Positions 8,302 to 15,900 of a stretch of DNA of 64,000 nt are shown here, piece by piece. Source of the stretch: UBA5336 sp964492485 (GTDB lineage Bacteria > Pseudomonadota > Alphaproteobacteria > Caulobacterales > Hyphomonadaceae); assembly GCA_964492485.1 (NCBI GenBank), contig CAZBKM010000012.1:1-64000 (forward strand). Reading direction: 5' to 3'. The notes under the pieces were generated by a model, which saw only the letters and a list, made by a program, of their open reading frames with translations, made no database searches and was not told the DNA's origin. Each line of letters begins with the position of its first letter. Position 1 is the stretch's first letter. The position numbers were made by a program, and so were the translations under genes.

Positions 8302-9649
8302 AGGCCCGGCCTCCGCGCTGGCCCTGGCCGCCGTCGCATCCGTGTTGGCGACGGCCTCGTCGGCCGTCTACACGGACTATGGGGTGGCAGCGGGGACGGC
8401 GCTCGCCTCGAGCGTTCAGGTGGTGATCAAGGGATCGGCCGCGACCAATACGGAGTCCGTCGCGGTGACGACATCCTATCCGGATATCAGCGTCGGTACG
8501 CAGGTGGTCCTGACCGAGCCGCCGGTTTATGCAGAGCCGGCCACGGGCGGGCTCATGGTCTCGCGCCGGGTCGACCTGGAGCTCGTCGCAGGGCCCGAAG
8601 GACCGATCACGTTTCCGTCGTCCGACCTCGCCTCCTACAGCTATGAGATCCGCAACCGGTCCAACGACACGGTGCGGTTGGGGTTCGGCTTCCGCCGTCC
8701 CGGCAGCGTCGCTGCGGGCACCTTCAATCCCTATGAGGCGTTTGCAGCAGGTGGCACCGTCCGCACATTCGAGGTCGACGGGTCGACCGACGTTTCCTGG
8801 CCGGCGGCCGGTGCCGCAGGTGACGCGTTCGGCGAATGGGTGGGCGCCTCATCCGGAATCGACCTCGTGCCCGGAGCCAGGGTGACGATCGCGGGCAATC
8901 TGGCGGCCCCTCCCGGTGCGGCGGCCGGAGAGACGGCGACGCTCGAATTCGCGGCCCGGATCCTTCAGCCGTCCGCATGGCTCAGCGACGATACAGTGAC
9001 CGAACTCGGCGCGGACCTGCTCATGTCCGAAGCCCTGTCATCCGAACCCACGCTGGCAGACCCCGTGCGCACCGTCGCGGCGTCGGCGCTGGCGCAGCCG
9101 ACCGATGGCGGCAGCCCGGCCCTGACGGTCGCGGAGCTCCGCTTCTCGTCCAGTCTCGAATTGACGGCACCGACGGCGGAACTGGTGAGCTATGTCCGCC
9201 GCACCGGTCCGATCGGTGAGACGGCCTGCACCGACACCAACAGCGCCGCACCTGCCGAGTTTCCAATGACCAATCGGGCGCTCGAACTCGAGGGTACGCT
9301 CGGCCAGGATGCCGCGGCCGACGTCCTCAATGCACCGCTCGTGCCTGGAACGTGTGTGGAGTACGCGCTGCGGATCGTGCACACCCGAACCGATAGCGGC
9401 CCGTCCGGAATGCAGGTCGTCCTGGACGTGCCGATGCCTGTCCGGGTCCTCGGAACCTACCTTGCGGAGGAATTTGAGGGCGCCGAGGGCGTGACCATCG
9501 CCGAAGCCGACGGTTCTCAGCCGCCGTCGGCGTGCGGGACAGAGGCCGGCGATGTCTGCCGTGTTACCGTCAGCGGACTGGCGCTATCCGCCTCGGTCGA
9601 CGGAACCCCTGTGATCGGGGAAGTGAGGGTGCGCGGCTATGTGGATTAG
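8261..9649 (+). CDS. Exported DUF11-like paralogue P2 with four-cysteine C-terminal module
   Basis: This protein has about 462 aa. ATG 8261 is chosen, and GTG 8270 (behind GAGG) is possible; both give a basic N-region and a hydrophobic core ending at ATASSA. It contains GTALASSVQVVIKG, then GLMVSRRVDLEL and IRNRSNDTVRLGFGF, aligning with the VDR and NxxN(D/E)T motifs of P1, P3 and P4. There are exactly four cysteines: TACTD and GTCVEY (41 apart, the longest spacing of the four), then SACGT and VCRVTVSG (7 apart). It ends GEVRVRGYVD. It overlaps P1 by 41 bp and P3 by 11 bp. It is likely exported and disulfide-bonded; the function is unknown. Confidence 0.75.
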   Translation: MRLVKLRLRPSSVRGPASALALAAVASVLATASSAVYTDYGVAAGTALASSVQVVIKGSAATNTESVAVTTSYPDISVGTQVVLTEPPVYAEPATGGLMVSRRVDLELVAGPEGPITFPSSDLASYSYEIRNRSNDTVRLGFGFRRPGSVAAGTFNPYEAFAAGGTVRTFEVDGSTDVSWPAAGAAGDAFGEWVGASSGIDLVPGARVTIAGNLAAPPGAAAGETATLEFAARILQPSAWLSDDTVTELGADLLMSEALSSEPTLADPVRTVAASALAQPTDGGSPALTVAELRFSSSLELTAPTAELVSYVRRTGPIGETACTDTNSAAPAEFPMTNRALELEGTLGQDAAADVLNAPLVPGTCVEYALRIVHTRTDSGPSGMQVVLDVPMPVRVLGTYLAEEFEGAEGVTIAEADGSQPPSACGTEAGDVCRVTVSGLALSASVDGTPVIGEVRVRGYVD

Positions 9650-10931
9650 ATCTCGCGACGTTTGGCTGCGCCGTCCGGGTCGGGCGGCCGGACTGGCTCT
9701 CTGGGCCGGGCTTGTTGCAGCCCTCTCTGCGCCGTCTGCTGCTGCTGCGACACCGGCCGGAACGGAAATCGTGGCCGAGGCGCAGCTTGTTTATGACGGC
9801 GCAGCAGGCACGGCTCAGACGGCAAGCTTCAGTGTCGACCGTCTGATCCAGTTCACCTGGACCGCGACCAGTCCGGCGTTGCTGAATGATAACGGCTGGC
9901 CGGACCCCGCGAATGATACGGGCGCCATTTCTTTTGACAGTCTGGATGCGGAACGTCGTTTGCACTTTACCGTGACCAATACCGGCAATGAGAACATGGC
10001 CTACCGTTTTTTCACACCGGAGAGCCCCGACGGAATCCTCTCCAATTCTCCTGACGGTCAAATCGACTTTGTGGCCGAAGTCCCCGGAGACCTTAGCGTG
10101 GCCGTATCGCCTGATGTGGCGCCTGGCGACAGCATGCCCGTCCAAGTGGATGTGTTGCTGCCGGCCGGGACGACCTATGGTAGCCATGGGATCTTTGCGC
10201 TGGCGATTCAGGCGGTGCAGCCGGAGACGTTCCAGGTCGCATCGTCCGGTACGCCCGACCCGGGCGCGCCCTTCGTGGTCTCGGCGGAGAACACCTTGGG
10301 GGTGGCCGACGTGATCTTCACCGACGGCGATGGCGATGGGGTCGTTTCGGGGGCGCCCCTTGCGGATGCATTCGGAGACACGGCGACCAATGCCGTTGCG
10401 ATCGCCGTCACGTCCCTCACCGTCGTCCCGGTGTCGTTCGGTTTCGCGCGCGCCGTTGCGGGTCTCCAGGCGGGGTTGAGCGAGGAACAGTGCGCGGACC
10501 TCACGACCGCCATCACCTCCTTCAATGAGACGGAGGGCGGGGCCGAGTATTTCGTCCCCGGCGCCTGTATCGAGCAGACCGTGACCCTCTCGCTTGCCAG
10601 TGCGGGCATAACGATTGAGGACATCTCGGTCAGTGAGGCGTTCCCCCAGACGCTGAGCCTCATGAATGCCGGGCTTTCCGGCCTCGAGGCCGTAAACGTC
10701 GATGTGACCGAAAACACTTTGCTGGCCGCCGCCACGGCCGCCGGGTCCGAAACCGGGTTCGTCACGGATACGCTGTACACGTTGAGGTCGGGCAATATGA
10801 CGCTGACCTGTGAAGCGGAGGAGAGTGAGCTCTGCACCATCACGGTCACCGACACGTCCCTCGCCGGGCCGGCGGAGGGGGGCGATGCAGTGACGACAGG
10901 CGTGATCCGGCTGCGTCACTGGGTGAAGTAG
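9639..10931 (+). CDS. Exported DUF11-like paralogue P3 with four-cysteine C-terminal module
   Basis: The protein has 430 aa, with a signal peptide cut near PSAAAA. The N-terminal strand GTEIVAEAQLVY is followed by ASFSVDRLIQFTW and FTVTNTGNENMAYRFF. A central domain contains GIFALAIQAVQPETF, nearly the same as in P4, making P3 and P4 the closest pair. Four cysteines, none elsewhere: EQCAD and GACIEQ (24 apart), then LTCEA and LCTITV (7 apart). It ends GVIRLRHWVK. The ATG overlaps the P2 stop by 11 bp, so translation is probably coupled. The R1 repeat begins 6 bp after its stop codon. Function unknown. Confidence 0.78.
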   Translation: MWIRSRDVWLRRPGRAAGLALWAGLVAALSAPSAAAATPAGTEIVAEAQLVYDGAAGTAQTASFSVDRLIQFTWTATSPALLNDNGWPDPANDTGAISFDSLDAERRLHFTVTNTGNENMAYRFFTPESPDGILSNSPDGQIDFVAEVPGDLSVAVSPDVAPGDSMPVQVDVLLPAGTTYGSHGIFALAIQAVQPETFQVASSGTPDPGAPFVVSAENTLGVADVIFTDGDGDGVVSGAPLADAFGDTATNAVAIAVTSLTVVPVSFGFARAVAGLQAGLSEEQCADLTTAITSFNETEGGAEYFVPGACIEQTVTLSLASAGITIEDISVSEAFPQTLSLMNAGLSGLEAVNVDVTENTLLAAATAAGSETGFVTDTLYTLRSGNMTLTCEAEESELCTITVTDTSLAGPAEGGDAVTTGVIRLRHWVK

Positions 10932-10936
10932 AGCAG

Positions 10937-11030
10937 GTTCAGAGCAAACGGACCCGGTTGCGAACGGAGACTTGCGCAAGAACACGGATGTAAAGCGACG
11001 GTCCGGAGTGAATTGAAAGACCGTCGCTTC
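10937..11030 (+). repeat. Dispersed repeat R1, copy A
   Basis: This 94-bp copy is homologous to 34332-34425 and, inverted, to 40521-40614. Shared blocks include GAGCAAACGGA, GGTTGCGAACGGA and GATGTAAAGCGACGGTC. It ends in a perfect 11-bp inverted repeat: AAGCGACGGTC (10993-11003) and GACCGTCGCTT (11019-11029) with a 15-nt loop. There is no open frame and no visible target duplication. Confidence 0.85.
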
Positions 11031-11042
11031 AAGGCTTTCCTG

Positions 11043-11070
11043 GGCAAAGTGGGCACCGATGCGCGTTGGA
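11043..11070 (-). repeat. Diverged R2 repeat core
   Basis: Read on the minus strand, this segment gives AACGCGCATCGGTGCCCAC, matching the R2 core AACGCGAACCGGTGCCCAC at all but two or three positions. It lies 12 bp beyond R1 copy A. Confidence 0.55.
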
Positions 11071-11406
11071 AACATTCGCCAGAACATAACCCAAGCGCTG
11101 CGTCACCCAGTCAGGCTGAAATATCAGGGCGGTGGCCTCTGTACTGACGCGGGGAGCGTCCGGCCGACCCCATATCGGACTGTAATAATCAGATAATATC
11201 AATTTTAAGTAAAAATGAATCAAACCACTTAAACAGACCGTGATTTGTACTTTCAGCCTAAAAATACGACCAGAGCGCGTAGTGTCCGATCCCTTTGCTT
11301 TCTCCGGTTTCGCTTGACGATTAGCGATTTATGAACCAATTCACGATAGAGAAAACGCATATAACCCGCAACGCGTGTAACGGGTGCGAATTGGAGTGAT
11401 GGACAG

Positions 11407-12705
11407 ATGAGAGCGTTCCTTAAGACCGCGGTCCTGGCTGCCGGCATTCTTGGCGGCGCGGCCGCCGCCTCGGCCCAGACCGTGGCGAATACTGAAATCA
11501 CCAGCACGGCGACGCTGGATTATCGAGGGAAGGACAGCGCCACGACGCCGACAGCGCAGACAAGCTTCCGCGTCGACCGTGTGGTCAACTTCACGGTGGC
11601 CTCAGCCCGGGCTGCCGGTATCCAGTCTGGCGCACTTGATCCCTCCGGGCCCGCGGCGACCGTCGCCCAGCCGGGCGGTTCGGTTGATCTGACCTACACG
11701 ATTACGAATACCGGAAACGAGACCCTTCGGTTCGCCTTCTATCAGCTCAACCCGCTCACCTATCCCGCGCAGGCCACCGGCATCGACAATGTGGACTTCG
11801 TCGCGTCGGTCACAACCACTGTATCCACTGTATCAGGTGGCGGCCAATCTATCAGTGTGAACACTGGAGCAACGTCCACCAACTACGCCAACACAGCCTC
11901 GGCAAGTGCTCTCCAGGTCGATGTCGGCGTCGGCGCGACTCTTGTGATCACTGCGCCGGTCACCGTGCCCGAAGGGGCGGCCTTCAACACCGAGGGCATC
12001 CATGCCCTGGCGGTTCAGGCGGTCCAGCCGGATACTTTCGCCGATGGGACGGAGAATGAGGATGCTAGCGTCGGTAGCGTCTGGACAGCTGACGCCTCAA
12101 ACACGGTCGGCACTACGGAGACGGTCTTTGCCGACAATGAACTGTTCGGTGTCGCCGCGATCAACAACGCCTTCAATGAAGTGGCAAATAATGCGGTGGT
12201 GGTTGCCGTCTCCGAGCTCGGCGTGGAAAACGCGGGCCTGACCGTGGGTAAGACCATCACCGGGTTGGCCCAAGATGGCACCGACTGCGGCAATCTGTCG
12301 GTGGGCCTGGGCAATGAAGACCCGGCCGAATTCTACCTCCCCGGCGCCTGTGTGGAATACACGATCTCCATCAAGCCCACGACAGATGAAACGACCGTTA
12401 ACGATATCTCGATCACCGAAGCCTGGAACAATGCGGATGTCTCGTTCGAGGGGATCGAGGTTGCCGGAGATTTCGCCGTGGTGAACACCGGCTCGCCAGA
12501 AAGCGGCGCTGCTACGGCGATCGCTGTAGACGATACGGGCTCTGGAACGCTCACACTCGAGCAGGCGGACGTCGAGTACAGCTGCGCGGCACTCAATTCC
12601 TGCACCCTGGATGTATCAGGCATGAGAATCTCCGGTACGGACAATGGAAGCGGCGTTATTGCCGAAGTGGGAACCATAAGGGTCCGCTACAGAATTCGCG
12701 ATTGA
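11407..12705 (+). CDS. Exported DUF11-like paralogue P4 with four-cysteine C-terminal module
   Basis: This 432-aa protein has a clear signal peptide (MRAFLKTAVLAAG ... AAASAQ). The mature start NTEITSTATLDYRG, then TSFRVDRVVNFTV and YTITNTGNETLRFAFY, shows all the family motifs; GIHALAVQAVQPDTF matches P3. Its only cysteines are TDCGN and GACVEY (20 apart) and YSCAA and SCTLDVSG (5 apart). It ends GTIRVRYRIRD. GGAG lies 10 nt before ATG 11407. It forms its own unit, preceded by an AT-rich spacer and followed by an intrinsic terminator. By eye the coding sequence is less GC-rich than neighbours. P4 resembles a major subunit or surface-layer-type protein, but that is inference. Confidence 0.8.
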   Translation: MRAFLKTAVLAAGILGGAAAASAQTVANTEITSTATLDYRGKDSATTPTAQTSFRVDRVVNFTVASARAAGIQSGALDPSGPAATVAQPGGSVDLTYTITNTGNETLRFAFYQLNPLTYPAQATGIDNVDFVASVTTTVSTVSGGGQSISVNTGATSTNYANTASASALQVDVGVGATLVITAPVTVPEGAAFNTEGIHALAVQAVQPDTFADGTENEDASVGSVWTADASNTVGTTETVFADNELFGVAAINNAFNEVANNAVVVAVSELGVENAGLTVGKTITGLAQDGTDCGNLSVGLGNEDPAEFYLPGACVEYTISIKPTTDETTVNDISITEAWNNADVSFEGIEVAGDFAVVNTGSPESGAATAIAVDDTGSGTLTLEQADVEYSCAALNSCTLDVSGMRISGTDNGSGVIAEVGTIRVRYRIRD

Positions 12706-12749
12706 TATCACGCTTAACAAGATTTCGGATGCCAAAAAATGAATAATAT

Positions 12750-12781
12750 ATGGCCCGTGTTTTCTGCGCGGGCCATTTTTA
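12750..12781 (+). terminator. Rho-independent terminator after P4
   Basis: An 8-bp stem, ATGGCCCG (12750-12757) with CGGGCCAT (12769-12776), is followed directly by a T-run and ATT. It lies 44 bp after the P4 stop. Confidence 0.85.
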
Positions 12782-12839
12782 TTCAATTTTGGCCTCTTTG
12801 TTGCGTGTCGCCATTTCGTTCCATGCATAGCGGCGACTT

Positions 12840-12869
12840 TTCACCTTTCATTAGATAAGACAATATAAT
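12840..12869 (+). promoter_or_regulatory. Candidate promoter for the 1722-aa outer-membrane protein gene
   Basis: A perfect TATAAT at 12864-12869 has TTCACC (four of six matches) 18 bp upstream at 12840-12845. It lies in an AT-rich stretch between the P4 terminator and the next gene, leaving a leader of about 83 nt. Confidence 0.5.
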
Positions 12870-12958
12870 ATTATCCAAGGTAGAGAAGGCCCGAATATAG
12901 GGTCGATCGAAAAGAACGAGAAGGCCAGAAGGCCTTCCATTGAGGTGATGTGAGGGTG

Positions 12959-15900
12959 ATGTTTGCGCCGTGGATCCGCGCAGCGCGTAAAGGCATGGTC
13001 GCCGTGGGTCTTGGACTTGCGGCGGGCGGCCTTTTCCCTGTGCCGGCGCCGGGCATGGCCTCTGCCCAGGAGGGGGATCTGGATGCCCCCATCACCAATG
13101 TCGCGACGGTCCAGTTCACTGTCGTCGGCCCGGCGCTGACCCTTGAAACGAACGCGGCCAGTTTCACCCGCCAGGCGCCCTTTGCCACCGACGCGTCCGT
13201 TTCGGCCCATCGCCCGGGCGGCGGCGCGCCGGAGACCGCGCTCGTCGAACCGGTCGGGTCGGCACGGGTCGCCCTGCCGGAGGCACCCGATGCGTTTCGC
13301 TCCGCACCCGCGCCCACGACCCTTTCGGGTCAGCCCCTGGACCTGTCTGCGCCGCTGGGGCTGGCTCCGATGGCCGCGATCGTGCCGGGCGAGCCGGTCA
13401 TCCTCCGGGTAAGCGATGGTGACGCGAACCTCTCGGGCAGTCTGGTGGACAGCCTGATCGTGTCGGTGACGGGACGTGATGGGCGCGAGGTTCGTGTGGA
13501 GCTTCCCGAGACGGGGCCGGACACCGGCGTGTTCACCGGCGCCGTCGCAACGGTTCGGGCGGGTCGGCCTGCCGCAGCGCATGAGATGGCGCTGGACGGG
13601 GGCGACCGGCTGACCCTGACCTATGTGGACGCCGACGATCCGACGGATACGGTGACGGTCCATCTCGAGGTGGATCTGCCCGGACGGGCGTTTGACAGCC
13701 TGTCGGGTGATGCGCTCGGCGGGTTCACCATCCGGCTCGTGGAGGCGTCGACCGGGGCGCCCGCGACTGTGTTCGGAGAAGATGGCGTGACGCCGCATCC
13801 CGCGTCCGTGGTCACGGGGGCGGCCGATACGGCGACCGACGGGACGGCCGAAGACGGTGCGCCGGGTGCGACGGTACCGGCGGGTGCGCTGGAGCCGGGC
13901 GAATTCGTCTTCCCCCTGGTCCCGGCGGGCACCTACAGGCTCGAGGTGACAGACAAGGATGGCTATGTCTTCCCTTCGGGGTTTACGCCCGAAGCGCTGG
14001 AACGGCTCGATCTCGGTCCGCTCGATCTCGGGCCGGGATCCTTCGGTGAGCCGTTCGAGCTCACCGCCGCGGGGCCGATCCTGTTCGACGTTCCCCTCGA
14101 CCATCCCCGGTCTCTCGATGTGACGAAGCAGGCGCTCAGCCCCTCAGCGGCCATCGGCGAGTCCCTGATCTACGAGCTGACGGTGACAAATCTGGAGCCG
14201 GTCGATCTGCCCCTGGTCCTCGAGGATTTGCTTCCGCCCGGCTTCCGGCTGGCGCATGGCACGGTGCAGCTTGACGGGGCGCCCCTCGATACCGTCTCGG
14301 TCGCTCCGGATGGCGTGACCCTGACCCTCGATGCCGGACGGATTGCGGCGGGGGCAACGCGGACCCTGTCCTATGCCGCGACGATCGGCGCGGGGGCGCC
14401 GGATGGCTATGCGATCAACACGGCCCGCGCGCTTCTGCCGGACGGCCGGCCGCTGTCGAACGAGGCGGAAGCCGCAGTGCTGGTGCGCAACGACTTTTTC
14501 GACCGCCGTATCACACTGGTCGGACGGGTCGCCGAGGCGGCGTGTGACCCCGATCAACCTTTCGCCCGCCACCTCTCTCATGGCCGGGGCGTTGAAGGCG
14601 TAAGGGTGTATCTGGAGACCGGCGAATATGTCGTGACCGACCGTGACGGGCTCTACCATTTCCCGGACGTCATGCCGGGCACACGGGTGGTGCAGATGGA
14701 TGCCGGCTCGCTGCCGCCGGGCTTTGCCCCCATGCAATGCGAGGAGAGTACGCGGTATGCCGGTTCGGCCACGTCGCAGTTCCTCGATGCCCAGGGCGGA
14801 TCGGTCTGGCGGGCAAACTTCTACCTGCAGCAGGTCGCCGGCGCCGAAACGCAGGCCGGCCAGGACATCTATGATGCGTTCCGTGACCATCTGAACTATG
14901 ATCAGGCCTGGCTCGACAGCCAGCCCGCAAAGGCGGCCTTCGTCTATCCCGACCCCGGTCAGACCCCTGGTATTCCCTCGGTCAATCTGGGTATGACCGC
15001 CCCGGCAGGCGCCCGCGTCAGCCTGACCGCCGACGGCAAGCCCGTGCCGGCCTACCACCGCGAACCCGGTCTCGTCTCGTCCGATGGGCAGGTCCAGCTT
15101 CTGCGCTGGCGCGGCATCAACCTGCTTTCCGGTGAGACCGTCTTCGAAGCGGAGGTGACCCACCGCGACGGCCGGGTCGAGCGGGTGCGCCGGTCGTTCT
15201 GGTATGTCGAGGAGATCACCCGCGCCGAACTGATCCGCGACCAGTCGAACCTGGTGGCCGACGGGCGGACGCCGCCGGTCATCGCCATCCGGCTCACCGA
15301 CCGGGCCGGGCGACCCGTGCGCGCGCACCTCGGCGTCGGTCTCGAAGTGTCGGCGCCCTATCAGCTCGACCGGGCCGACCGCCGCCTCAACGACCGGACG
15401 CCCTTTACCGCAGGCGAGGTTGAGCGGATCACCCCGATGACTGACACCGACGGGGTCCTGCGCCTCCCGCTCGAACCGACCCTGGATGCCGGCCTGGTCC
15501 GCATCACGGTGAATGTGGGTCATGAACGGACCCAGGAGATCGCCGTCTATCTCGAGCCCCATGCGCGCGAGTGGATCGTGGTGGGCCTGGCCGATGGCGT
15601 GCTCAGCCGCGACGGGCTGAGCCGGAACGGCGAGGTTGACGGCGGTGAGCGCCTGGCCCTGTTTGCGAAGGGCATGGTGAAGGGCGACTGGCTGCTCACC
15701 GTGGCGCTCGACACCGCGAAGAAACGGGGGCAACGCGACGAGGCGCTCTACGAGCTGATCGACCCGAATGCCTATTACACCCTCTATGGCGATGAGAGCC
15801 GCCACGGCCACGAGGCCGAGAGCCGCTATCCGGTGTATGTGAAACTCGAGCGCCGGGCTGCCCAGATCCTCTTCGGCGACTTCGCCACGCAGTTGGGCGG

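Larger units (their letters stand above)
10932..11406. other. 475-bp intergenic region: R1 repeat, diverged R2 copy, AT-rich leader of P4
   Basis: The first 100 bp hold repeat R1, and a decayed R2 core follows at 11043-11070. From about 11180 to 11260 the sequence becomes strongly AT-rich, then continues to the P4 start. TTGACG occurs at 11314-11319 without a good -10 at normal spacing, so no confident promoter is called. The short frames seen here lack ribosome sites and are not taken as genes. Confidence 0.7.
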
